Assembly: GCF_023935105.1 (NCBI RefSeq) | Contig: NZ_CP096040.1 | Location: forward strand, 3,162,001-3,226,000 | DNA: 64,000 nt | Source: Caulobacter segnis | Lineage (GTDB): Bacteria > Pseudomonadota > Alphaproteobacteria > Caulobacterales > Caulobacteraceae | Direction: 5' to 3' | The notes under the pieces: model-generated | The model's input: the letters and a program-made list of their open reading frames with translations, nothing else | What the model was told of the DNA's origin: nothing | Databases searched by the model: none | In this document: positions 28,230 to 36,446 of the stretch, in pieces | How positions within the stretch are numbered: position 1 is the first letter of the stretch | Layout of the letters: each line of letters begins with the position of its first letter | Position numbers and translations under genes: made by a program

Positions 28230-29182
28230 ACGCGCGACGGGCGCTCACGCGGCAGGCTCACGTCGTAGACTGGTCGCCCGTCGAGGTCGCGGAATGTCAG
28301 GTCGAGCGCATCCCTCCCGACCTTGAAGGCGGCGAAGCCGGGTCGCGACAGGTAGAAGCGCGTGCCCTCGACAGCCACGACCCTATCCCTGGCCTCCGCG
28401 CCGGATCCCGTGCAGACATAGTCGACCTGGCCGCGCCGGATGTGTTGCAGGCTATGGTCGTGGCCATTGATATAGAGCTGCACGCCATGCGCTTCGAGCA
28501 ACGGCGCGACCTGGTCGACGAGCTCGGGATTGTCGCCGTGGCCGCCCGAATAGACCGGGTGATGGCCCATCACGATCTTCCAGGGGGCGCGCGATCGGCC
28601 AAGCGCTTGGTCGAGCCAGGCGATCTGGTCTCCGCCGTCGTGACGTTCGAGGTGACCCCGCGCTATCTGCTGCAGCATTTCGTCGTAGTTCCCGCCGTCG
28701 ACCAGCGGCGCGGTGTCGATGACGAATAGGTCGATCAGGCTTGTCCCCAATTCGTCGCCGCCGATCGCGAAGTAGCGACTGGGCATGCGCCAGCGATGGC
28801 TCAGGGCGGTGTAGTCGATCTGGGCCTGGACGCGCCCGCGATAATCGTGATTGCCGAGCGCGGCGTACCACGGCGTCTGTAGAGCCGGCGCGGTGTAGAT
28901 GTCCTCGAACGAGTCTTGCCAATGGGCGTCTTCGACTGATCTGACGCCAGCCGGATAGAAGTTGTCGCCAGCCGCCAGGACGAACCGGCTCGAAAGATCC
29001 GCCGCCGTCGTCGCCATCGCTTTCGCGACCTGATGCTGGGACCGCCTTCCCCGCTGCCCCCAATCGCCGAGGGCGACGAAGGCTATCGCCTCGTGCTCGT
29101 CGGCGGCGGCCGGGGCGGCGAACGTCGTGGCCGCCGCCAGCCCTTGCAGCAACGCGCGACGGTGCAACCGCGATTGGGACAC
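28226..29182 (-). CDS. Metallophosphoesterase, tartrate-resistant / purple acid phosphatase type
   Basis: This 318-residue exported protein has a Tat-like signal (SRLHRRALLQGLAAATTF). All metal-site motifs are in order: LGDWG, AAGDNFYPAG, LGNHDYRG, VMGHHPVYSGG and INGHDHSLQH. These match the small purple acid phosphatase group with a binuclear Fe/metal centre. It probably releases phosphate from organic esters in the periplasm. The GTG at 29182 has GGAGG five bases upstream, making it better than the ATG at 29257. It converges on the STN receptor; a functional link is possible but not shown. Confidence 0.87.
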   Translation of the reverse strand: MSQSRLHRRALLQGLAAATTFAAPAAADEHEAIAFVALGDWGQRGRRSQHQVAKAMATTAADLSSRFVLAAGDNFYPAGVRSVEDAHWQDSFEDIYTAPALQTPWYAALGNHDYRGRVQAQIDYTALSHRWRMPSRYFAIGGDELGTSLIDLFVIDTAPLVDGGNYDEMLQQIARGHLERHDGGDQIAWLDQALGRSRAPWKIVMGHHPVYSGGHGDNPELVDQVAPLLEAHGVQLYINGHDHSLQHIRRGQVDYVCTGSGAEARDRVVAVEGTRFYLSRPGFAAFKVGRDALDLTFRDLDGRPVYDVSLPRERPSRV

Positions 29183-29293
29183 CAAGACCTCCGGAACGAT
29201 CCGCGGGCGACGCCGGCCCATGAGTTCAAGGACGACGCCAACCCACAAGTCTCTCATCGTTTCGGCGGAAATCTTGTCCCAGGACGATGATCA

Positions 29294-29325
29294 GGCGGAC
29301 ATGGTCGTTCTCGGCCATGTCCGCC
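29294..29325 (-). terminator. Strong hairpin after the ZnuD-like receptor
   Basis: GGCGGACATGG (29294-29304) and CCATGTCCGCC (29315-29325) form a perfect 11-bp stem with a ten-base loop, 22 bases past the receptor stop. There is no U-rich tail on either strand, so it may stabilise the 3' end rather than act as a classical intrinsic terminator. Confidence 0.5.
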
Positions 29326-29346
29326 CGGGACGCGGGTCGAACCGCG

Positions 29347-31344
29347 TCAGAACTTGGCGCTGAGCACCAACCTCACGTCACGGCCGGGCATCAACACCGA
29401 ATCCTTGTTCAGCGCCGTGGCGTTGCGGATCGTCTCGTCGGCGAGGTTGTGTCCCACGAGCAGAAGCTCGAGCCCCGGCTTGGCCTTGAACGGCCGCCAA
29501 CGGACCTGGGCGTCGACCGAGGTGTAGCCATCAGTCGCCAGGTCGGCGACGCCGACATGGTCTTGTGAAGACACGGCCAGCACCAGGAAGCTGGCGTCGA
29601 TAGAGTCATTGGCCCAGTCCAGGCCGCCGCCAAAACGGCCAGGCTGGATACGCGGCACGTCGCCGCCGCCGCCCGTGAACTTGGCGCGGACATAGTCGCC
29701 CAGCACCTGGCCCGACAACTTGCCGCCCGCCACCGTGGTCAGCGGGAAGAAGGCCTTAGCCTCGACGCCCCAGAAGTTGGCGTCACGCTGGCCGTAGTTG
29801 AGTTCCTTGAGATCACCGGCGCCGCCGGCCGCGCAGATCCCATCGTCGTCACACGTGCGTCCGGTCAGGGCGCCGTAGATGTAGTTGTCGAAGTGCGCGC
29901 CCCAGGCCGACGCCTCGATACGGCCTTCGGAGCCGAGCTTGTAGCGCGCCGTCGCCTCTAAGGAGTTGGCCCGCTCGATCTTCAGACCTGGATCGCCGGT
30001 CTCGAACGTGGCCGGACCGTCGTGCGGGCCCCGAGCGAACAGTTCGGTCTGGGCCGGCGCCCGCGCCGCCGAGGCGGCGGTCAGGCCCAGGCGCAATGCG
30101 TCGGTGGCGTCGTAGGTGAAGCCCGCGGACACGCTGAACGGCGTATAGTCGCGGCTGGTCTCGACGCCCGAGGCCGGGGTGCCGTCGATCTTGACGTGCT
30201 CGACGCGCGCCGCGCCCTGGAATTGCAGAGCCCCGACCGGCGCCTCGACGAACGCGAAGGCCGCCGCGCTCTGGGTGTGGGTAGGCAGCAGATAGTTGGC
30301 GCCCTCGCCGAGCGCGCTGAACTTGCGGTCCTGGAACTGAACGCCCAGCGCCGAGGCCGAGAGCGGACCGGTGGCGCCGAACAACGCCTCCATCCGGCCG
30401 TCCCATTCCTTGTTGTTGAACGTGGACAGGACCTGGTTGCCTTCCGGATCGATCTCGCTGTGGGTGTAGTTGGCATAGCCGGCGTCGACGTTGATCCGCT
30501 GGAGCACGCCTTGGCCGAACTTGAACGACCCGCCGAGCGCGCCCTTGTCCTGCTTCATGCGGATGAAGGTGTCGTCCGACGGAATCCCGTAGCGAGCCTC
30601 GTAGTGCGTGCCGCTGGCCCCGACGCGGCTGTCGTCACCGAAGAAGTAGGACGCGCCACCCGAATAGCCATTCCCTCGGAAGAACGAGTTCGGCTGGACG
30701 CCATCCGGCGTCTGGTAGTTGCTGGCCCGGCGGCCAAAGCCGTCCAGGTGAACCGCGAACGGTCCCTGCCCCGCGTCAAGGCTGACCGTACCCTCGCCGG
30801 TCGCCGCGCCCGTGGAGTAGGCCGTCGTCGCTTCGCCTTCGATCCCGTCGATGGGCTTGAGCGGAATGCGGTTGTTGATCACGTTGACGACGCCGCCGAT
30901 CGCCTGGCTGCCGTAGCGCAGAGTGGCCGCGCCGCGCACGACCTCAATCTGTTGCGCGGCGAGCGGGTCGATCGGCACGCCATGGTCGGGACCGACGTCG
31001 GATACGTCCGAACTGGAGAGACCGTTCTCGGCCAGCTTCACGCGCTGGGCGTCCATCCCACGGATTACCGGACGGCTGGCGCCCGCCGCGAAACCGGTTC
31101 CGGCCACACCCGGCACGTTGCGCAGCGCATCGGCCAGACTGGCCCCGCCGTTGCTCAGAACCTGATCACGGCTGACCTGTTCGACGATGGTCGCGAACCG
31201 GTCAGGATCACCCGCGAGCGGCGAAGCGGTGATCACCACTTCGGACACGGAATGGCCAAGATCCTGGGCGCTGGCTTGGCTGGCGGCGGCCAATAAAACG
31301 CCCGCCCCGGCGGCCGTCAGCAACATCGTACGCAGTCGCAACAT
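29347..31344 (-). CDS. ZnuD-like TonB-dependent receptor, probable zinc uptake
   Basis: This 665-residue receptor has a signal peptide ending ASQASAQ, TonB-box region SEVVITASP, and a plug containing VIRGMDAQRVKLAENGLSS, GPDHGVPIDPLAAQQIEVVR and NVINNRIPLKP. The PDH...DPLAA...IEVVRG...NRIP series is the plug signature of the ZnuD zinc-receptor family. The barrel ends RLVLSAKF. ATG 31344 has GAGGG upstream. A Zur-like palindrome lies 17-44 bases before the start, supporting zinc-responsive control. The gene follows an ABC importer operon on the same strand. A heme or cobalamin role is less likely. Confidence 0.85.
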   Translation of the reverse strand: MLRLRTMLLTAAGAGVLLAAASQASAQDLGHSVSEVVITASPLAGDPDRFATIVEQVSRDQVLSNGGASLADALRNVPGVAGTGFAAGASRPVIRGMDAQRVKLAENGLSSSDVSDVGPDHGVPIDPLAAQQIEVVRGAATLRYGSQAIGGVVNVINNRIPLKPIDGIEGEATTAYSTGAATGEGTVSLDAGQGPFAVHLDGFGRRASNYQTPDGVQPNSFFRGNGYSGGASYFFGDDSRVGASGTHYEARYGIPSDDTFIRMKQDKGALGGSFKFGQGVLQRINVDAGYANYTHSEIDPEGNQVLSTFNNKEWDGRMEALFGATGPLSASALGVQFQDRKFSALGEGANYLLPTHTQSAAAFAFVEAPVGALQFQGAARVEHVKIDGTPASGVETSRDYTPFSVSAGFTYDATDALRLGLTAASAARAPAQTELFARGPHDGPATFETGDPGLKIERANSLEATARYKLGSEGRIEASAWGAHFDNYIYGALTGRTCDDDGICAAGGAGDLKELNYGQRDANFWGVEAKAFFPLTTVAGGKLSGQVLGDYVRAKFTGGGGDVPRIQPGRFGGGLDWANDSIDASFLVLAVSSQDHVGVADLATDGYTSVDAQVRWRPFKAKPGLELLLVGHNLADETIRNATALNKDSVLMPGRDVRLVLSAKF

Positions 31345-31360
31345 CTAACCCTCGCAGCCT

Positions 31361-31388
31361 ACATATCAAAATGATATGTTATAACGTA
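31361..31388. promoter_or_regulatory. Zur-like operator upstream of the ZnuD-like receptor
   Basis: TATGTTATAACGTA (31375-31388) is a 14-mer with one mismatch around a perfect GTTATAAC core, the core of proteobacterial Zur boxes. It overlaps a second perfect repeat, ACATATCA-AAA-TGATATGT (31361-31379). This is one of the most AT-rich spots in the window. Position and gene context agree with zinc repression. Confidence 0.65.
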
Positions 31389-31473
31389 ATTAACGTAAAG
31401 CTGGCTTTTTTGGGGCCGGTTCCAATAGGGATGAGAAAGCGCCACTTGGCGTCGCGCGTTGTGCGTTCCGGGA

Positions 31474-32166
31474 TCATCGGCGCACGGTTAGACCCAGCGA
31501 AACCGCTCGCGGGCTGGCCCCGTCGATGCGGCGTCCCGCGACGAGATCGAGATCAAACCGCCCGCCGCCCGGATTCCAGCGCACGCCGAGCTGACCGCCG
31601 GCATGGCCTGCATCACGCCGGAAGGTCTCGACCATCAAGGTCAGGTTCCGCGCCATCGACCACTCGGCCTGAGCCCCAACGAAGGCCGCATCGGACTTCG
31701 CGTCGGCGCGGACATAACTCCAACCGGCGTTCAGGTTGATCCGCAGCCGTGGGCCGACCGGAATCGTCATCGGCGCGACCAGGCTGGCCGAGTCGAGATG
31801 GCCCGCGCGCAGCCCAAAGCCCGCCGCCCCCGCCAAGCCGAGCCCAAGCCCCCTGTCCTCCGGCAGAATGTTGAGCTTCAGGGCGGGTCCCACCGTGGTC
31901 TCGGCGGCGCCGTTGCTCCAGGCGCGCTGCAATCCGCCGCCGATCTCCAGCCGCGGCCACGTCTTGCGCGTACAGGCCGGCGCGAGATTGAGCAGGCCCT
32001 GCCGTCGTGCGAACCGTGTGGTCCAGGTTTCCAGGTGGCAGACTCCCGGCGTCTCGACCGCCGCGTCGTCGATGACGTGCTCGTTGCCCGAGGCCCAGGC
32101 TTGCGCCACGGCGAGAAGGCTGGACGCGGCGATGGCCGCGCCCAGTATGGCGAATTTGAAGGTCAT
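31474..32166 (-). CDS. Exported hypothetical protein, probable small beta-barrel
   Basis: This 230-residue protein has a signal peptide (FAILGAAIAASSLLAVAQAWA). The remaining sequence alternates short amphipathic strands with glycine turns (LEIGGGLQRAW, VGPALKLNILPEDRGLGLGL, LRINLNAGWSYVRADAKSD, GGQLGVRWNPGGGRFDLDLV), like small outer-membrane porins. Two cysteines (in GVCHLE and APACTRK) could form a disulfide. It is the third gene of the permease-ATPase run, 15 bases after the ATPase stop, so it may be the outer-membrane or periplasmic part of that importer. No family recognised with confidence. Confidence 0.6.
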   Translation of the reverse strand: MTFKFAILGAAIAASSLLAVAQAWASGNEHVIDDAAVETPGVCHLETWTTRFARRQGLLNLAPACTRKTWPRLEIGGGLQRAWSNGAAETTVGPALKLNILPEDRGLGLGLAGAAGFGLRAGHLDSASLVAPMTIPVGPRLRINLNAGWSYVRADAKSDAAFVGAQAEWSMARNLTLMVETFRRDAGHAGGQLGVRWNPGGGRFDLDLVAGRRIDGASPRAVSLGLTVRR

Positions 32167-32181
32167 GGCCTTCCCTTGGCG

Positions 32182-33495
32182 CTAGACGGCGTCTTCAAGC
32201 GAGAAGCGATCGGCTCCCTCGTCGTAGGAGAAGACCTCCGCGTAGCGGCTCCAGTTGATCACGGCCCGCAAGGTCTGGTCGGCGTAGTCGGGGGACATGA
32301 AGTCCTCCAGCTCGTCGCGGAACCGGCTGGCGGGCGCGATGTGGCTGGGCCGGTCATCCAGCACCCGGCGCACGTGAGCGGCCAGGGGGACATGGGCCAG
32401 AAGCTGCTGAGCGAAGATCGACTTGCGCGCATCGACGTCGGCCTCCGCGTAGCGGCGGGCCGTGGCGGTCAGGACAAGGTCGCCCTCGCGCATCTCGACC
32501 AGACGCAGCAACTGCAAGGTCTCGGCGATGGGGAAGAGTTCATCGGCCTCGTACCGCAGGTCCTGGGCGAGATCCGACATCGACGCGCGACCGTCGAACG
32601 GCGCGGCATGCACCGCCTCGATCAGGCCGGCCATCACATTGGTCGAAACGCGCGGCAGCACCATGCCCAGGCCCATGCCGGGGAAAATCCCGTCGTGCGG
32701 CGCCGGCGCCTGGTCGGGCCGGGTCATCTGGGCGTAGATCCGCTCGACCAGCGCCCGGAAGGCTGGGTCCTGGCGGTTGCGTGGCTGGGGCAGGTCCACC
32801 TCGATCGCCTGGACCACCCGACCCGGATTGGACGAAAACACCAGGATGCGGTCGCACATCAGCACGGCCTCCTCGATGTTGTGGGTGACCATCAGGATCG
32901 ACTTGATCGGCATCCGCCCCTCGCTCCACAGGTCGAGCAGGTCGGTGCGTAGAGTCTCGGCGGTCAGCACGTCCAGCGCCGAGAACGGCTCGTCCATCAG
33001 GAGGATGGAGGGATCGACCACCAGGGCGCGCGCCAGGCCCACACGCTGGCGCATGCCGCCCGACAGCTCTTTGGGATAGGCGTTCTCGAAGCCGTCCAGA
33101 CCGATCAGGTCGATGGCGGCCAGGGATCGGCGACGGCGTTCCTCGGGACGCACGCCCTTGGCCTCCAGCCCGACCTCGACGTTCTGCAGCACCGTCAGCC
33201 AGGGGAAGAGCGCGAAGCTCTGGAAGACCATGCTGAGCGTGGTCGGGCCATCGGGACGAGGCGGGAAGACGATCTGGCCCTCGGTCGGCTTGATCAGGCC
33301 AGCGATCGAGCGCAGCAGCGTCGACTTGCCCGAGCCCGAGCGGCCCAGCAGGCCGACGATCTCGTTCTCGTTCAGGGTCAGGTCGACATTGTCGAGGACC
33401 AGCAGGTTGGCGCCCTCGGCCTTGCCATAGCGATGGCGGACGGCGATCGCCTGGACGAGCGGGACGGCGGTCTTGATGGGGGTGAGGCAGGTCAT
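32182..33495 (-). CDS. ABC transporter ATPase with C-terminal AAA-associated domain
   Basis: This 437-residue protein has an N-terminal ABC domain (about residues 12-260) of the nitrate/sulfonate/taurine type: GRSGSGKST (Walker A), VFQSFALFP (Q-loop), LSGGMRQRV (signature), ILLMDEPFSALD (Walker B) and VTHNIEEAV (H-loop). About 150 further residues (from MSDLAQDLRYEADELFPIAE to the end) match the AAA-associated C-terminal domain found on a subset of such ATPases and thought to be regulatory. It is 12 bases downstream of the double permease. The substrate is unstated by sequence; the neighbouring ZnuD-like receptor points to a metal or metal chelate. Confidence 0.88.
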   Translation of the reverse strand: MTCLTPIKTAVPLVQAIAVRHRYGKAEGANLLVLDNVDLTLNENEIVGLLGRSGSGKSTLLRSIAGLIKPTEGQIVFPPRPDGPTTLSMVFQSFALFPWLTVLQNVEVGLEAKGVRPEERRRRSLAAIDLIGLDGFENAYPKELSGGMRQRVGLARALVVDPSILLMDEPFSALDVLTAETLRTDLLDLWSEGRMPIKSILMVTHNIEEAVLMCDRILVFSSNPGRVVQAIEVDLPQPRNRQDPAFRALVERIYAQMTRPDQAPAPHDGIFPGMGLGMVLPRVSTNVMAGLIEAVHAAPFDGRASMSDLAQDLRYEADELFPIAETLQLLRLVEMREGDLVLTATARRYAEADVDARKSIFAQQLLAHVPLAAHVRRVLDDRPSHIAPASRFRDELEDFMSPDYADQTLRAVINWSRYAEVFSYDEGADRFSLEDAV

Positions 33496-33507
33496 GGATG
33501 CTCTCCC

Positions 33508-35265
33508 TTAAGCCAGACGGAGACGGCGCTCAGCGAAGCGGTACATCGGCCGCCAGAGCACGCGATTGAAGGCGATGACGAAGACGGACATGACGGCCAC
33601 GCCCAGAGCGACGCGGGCGCTGTCGCCGGCGGCGGTGGCCTTGGCGATGTAGGCGCCCAGGCCCACGGCCTCGAGGTGTTCATGGCCCCAGCTCACCGCC
33701 TCGGCGACGATGCTGGCGTTCCACGAGCCGCCCGAGGCGGTGAGCGCGCCGGTCACGTAGTAGGGGAAGATCCCCGGGATCGCGACCTGCCGCCACCACT
33801 GCCAACCCTCGAGGCCGAACATGCCGGCGGCTTCGCGCAGGTCGCTGGGGATGGCGCTCGCGCCGGCGATGACGTTGAACAGGATGTACCACTGCGTCCC
33901 GAACACCATCAGCGGCGAAAGCCAGATGTTGGGGTTCAGATGCATGGCCACGATGGCCGCCACCGCGAACGGGAACAGCACATTGGCCGGAAAGGCGGCC
34001 AGGAACTGCGCGATGGGCTGGAGGCGCTCGGCCCAGGCCGGACGGAGGCCGATCCAGACACCGATCGGAACCCAGATCAGGGTGGCCAGCGCGATCAGCA
34101 CCACGACCCGAACCAAGGTCGCCAGGCCCAAGACCGACACCTCGCCCAGATCGCCGAACGTCAGGCGCGCGCTGAGGAACGACCACAGCAACCCGCCGCC
34201 GCCGATCACGGCGACGCCGACCAGCGCCAGCCACAGGATGTCCAAGAGACGCCCTAGCGCCGGATGCGGCGCGGGCAGGCGAAGGACCGGCAAGGCGACC
34301 GGCGGGCGGAGGCGCGGGAGGGCGCGCGATAGGCCGGCCAGAGACCAGGTCAACGACCGCGTCCAGGCGGCGCGGCGCAGCAGGTCATAGAGCCACGAGG
34401 CCGGGCGCTGCTGGCTGGCGGTCTGCTCGAAGCGGAACTTGTCGGCCCAGGCCACCACCGGTCGGAAGACCAACTGGTCGTACAGCACGATGACCACGGC
34501 CATCGCCCCGACGCCGGTGGCGACGGCCTTCATGTCCTGGCGAGCGATGGCCACCGACAGCCACGAGCCGATGCCCGGCAGGGTGACGGTGGTGTCGCCC
34601 ACGGTGATGGCCTCGGACGCCACGACGAAGAACCAGCCGCCCGACATCGACATCATCACGTTCCAGACCAGACTGGGCGTGGCGAACGGCAGTTCCAGAC
34701 GCGTGAACCGCCGCCAGGGCGAAAAGCCGAACTGGCGGCTGACCTCATCCAGGTCGGCGGGCAAGGTCCGCAGCGACTGGTAGAAGCTGAAGGCCATGTT
34801 CCAGGCCTGGCTGGTGAAGATGGCGAAGATCGCCGCGCACTCCACGCCCAGCTGGCGGCCGGGGAACAGGCCCATGAAGAAGGTGACCGTGAAGGTCAGG
34901 AAGCCCAGCACCGGCACGGACTGCAGGATGTCGAGGGCGGGTACGATCAAGAGCTCGGCCTTGCGGCTCTTGGCGGCCAGGGTGGCGACCGTGAACGTGA
35001 AGACGAGCGAGGCGGCCAGCGCCAGGAACATCCTCAGCGTCGTGCGCAGGGCGTATTCGGGCAGACGAGCTGGATCCAGCGTGACGGGAGCCGCGTGCAG
35101 GGCCGCCAGGGGCTGGCTCATGTCCTCGGCGCCGCGCACCACGAGAATGGCGCAGGCGGCGAGCAGCAGGAACGCAACCAGATCCGCCCACGAGGGGACG
35201 GTTCCGGCGCGAAGAAAACGCGCGAGCGGGCGCGCGGCCTTGTGGTCTCCGGAGAGGAAAACCAT
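33508..35265 (-). CDS. ABC transporter permease, two fused inner-membrane domains
   Basis: This 585-residue protein carries two BPD_transp_1 modules in one chain. The first has its cytoplasmic EAA loop at EVSRQFGFSPWRRFTRLELP, the second at EAAGMFGLEGWQWWRQVAIP, each amid five to six membrane helices. A single polypeptide thus replaces the usual permease dimer. ATG 35265 was chosen because AAGGTG precedes it and the first helix starts soon after; an open extension to 35409 has no support. It heads the operon permease-ATPase-barrel. No substrate-binding protein is encoded nearby, which is unusual for an importer. Confidence 0.87.
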   Translation of the reverse strand: MVFLSGDHKAARPLARFLRAGTVPSWADLVAFLLLAACAILVVRGAEDMSQPLAALHAAPVTLDPARLPEYALRTTLRMFLALAASLVFTFTVATLAAKSRKAELLIVPALDILQSVPVLGFLTFTVTFFMGLFPGRQLGVECAAIFAIFTSQAWNMAFSFYQSLRTLPADLDEVSRQFGFSPWRRFTRLELPFATPSLVWNVMMSMSGGWFFVVASEAITVGDTTVTLPGIGSWLSVAIARQDMKAVATGVGAMAVVIVLYDQLVFRPVVAWADKFRFEQTASQQRPASWLYDLLRRAAWTRSLTWSLAGLSRALPRLRPPVALPVLRLPAPHPALGRLLDILWLALVGVAVIGGGGLLWSFLSARLTFGDLGEVSVLGLATLVRVVVLIALATLIWVPIGVWIGLRPAWAERLQPIAQFLAAFPANVLFPFAVAAIVAMHLNPNIWLSPLMVFGTQWYILFNVIAGASAIPSDLREAAGMFGLEGWQWWRQVAIPGIFPYYVTGALTASGGSWNASIVAEAVSWGHEHLEAVGLGAYIAKATAAGDSARVALGVAVMSVFVIAFNRVLWRPMYRFAERRLRLA

Positions 35266-35509
35266 GGGCTTCACCTTGTGACTGTCGCCGCGACCGGCCG
35301 TCAGCAAGGAGCCCGTTAAACCCCTAGCGTGACACCTTTCGCGGCGTGGTGGATCGACTGTGACTGTCGCTGGGCATGGGGTTTGGGTTTCCGTTGTTCG
35401 CCTCGCCACTGCAGTGCAGCAACGAACGCGGCGGCGGGATGCGCCTGTCGAAAGGCGTTGTCAAGCTGATCTCGATGGCGGAGCAAAAGCGAGTGGCGGA
35501 ACCGCTGCG

Positions 35510-36412
35510 TCATTCAGTGTCGGCCGACCGCCGTAGTGCGTCGCCGGCCAATGCGATCGCGCCCAAAACACCGGAATTCTCGTTGAGGGCCGGAGCGACA
35601 AGATAGGCTTCGATCGCCTGCGGAAGCCGAAGTTCCGGCAGGTAACCGCCGAGCCAGAACGCCAGGCGTTCGCGGACGCGGGACAGGACCTGCTGGGTCT
35701 GGCCGATCCCACCGCCCAGTACGATCCGACGAGGCGACACCGCATAGGTGAGCACGGCGGCCATCTGCGCCAGGTAGTCGGCCACCTGGTCCCAGACGGG
35801 ATCGTCGGCCGAAAGCGTCTCTCCGGCGCGTCCCAGTCGCGCGGCGAGCGCGGGTCCACTGACCAGACCTTCGAGGCAATCGCCGTGATAGGGGCAGGCG
35901 CCCGCGAACGGATCTTGGGCCTGGTCGCGGCGCACGGGCAGATGGCCCAGTTCGGGATGCAGCGCTCCGTGGATCGGCGCGCCGTTGACCACGACGCCAA
36001 TGCCGACCCCTGTCCCGACGGTCACATACGCATGGTTGTCGAGCCCCACGCAGGCGCCCCATCGCCCCTCGCCCAGGGCCGCGCCATTGACGTCGGTATC
36101 CAATCCGATGGGAAGCCCGAGAGTCTTCAAAGGCCCCAGGAGGTCGGCGCCCGACCAGCCAGGCTTCGGCGTCGCCAGGATGCGGCCATGGTCCGCGGCC
36201 TTCGGGTCCAGTCGCACGGGCCCGAACGTCGCCACACCGATGGCGTCGAGGCCCGACCGCCGACGCCGCGCTTCCAGCACGTCGACAATCGCGCCGATCG
36301 TCTCGCCCGGTGTCGTTGTCGGAATGCGAACCCGGTCGCCGAAGTCCTCCGGCCCGGAGCCGAACCCGACCACGACCTTTGTTCCACCGATTTCCACGCC
36401 CGCATAAGTCAT
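35510..36412 (-). CDS. ROK-family fructokinase
   Basis: This 300-residue sugar kinase has the phosphate-1 loop [12 protein letters not shown], the FGP motif (FGPVRLDP) typical of ROK fructokinases, catalytic D107 in [12 protein letters not shown], and [12 protein letters not shown]. The zinc site is formed by H157, C173, H176 and C179 (ELGH, then CPYHGDC). It should phosphorylate fructose released inside the cell to fructose 6-phosphate. It lies 34 bases after a carboxylesterase gene and at the end of the run that starts with the LacI-operator-controlled receptor at 40519, so it belongs to the sucrose/fructoside regulon. Confidence 0.87.
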   Translation of the reverse strand: MTYAGVEIGGTKVVVGFGSGPEDFGDRVRIPTTTPGETIGAIVDVLEARRRRSGLDAIGVATFGPVRLDPKAADHGRILATPKPGWSGADLLGPLKTLGLPIGLDTDVNGAALGEGRWGACVGLDNHAYVTVGTGVGIGVVVNGAPIHGALHPELGHLPVRRDQAQDPFAGACPYHGDCLEGLVSGPALAARLGRAGETLSADDPVWDQVADYLAQMAAVLTYAVSPRRIVLGGGIGQTQQVLSRVRERLAFWLGGYLPELRLPQAIEAYLVAPALNENSGVLGAIALAGDALRRSADTE

Positions 36413-36446
36413 TGGACCGTCCCATCAAGGAAAGCGCCGCGGCCCT

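Noticed and set aside
35407-35416. Palindrome CACTGCAGTG between the permease and fructokinase genes
   Set aside because: Short, unlike any other site in the window, and no regulator points to it.
35266-35509. Search for a Zur-like box before the ABC importer operon
   Set aside because: No GTTATAAC-like core is present, so zinc control of that operon is not claimed from its own promoter.
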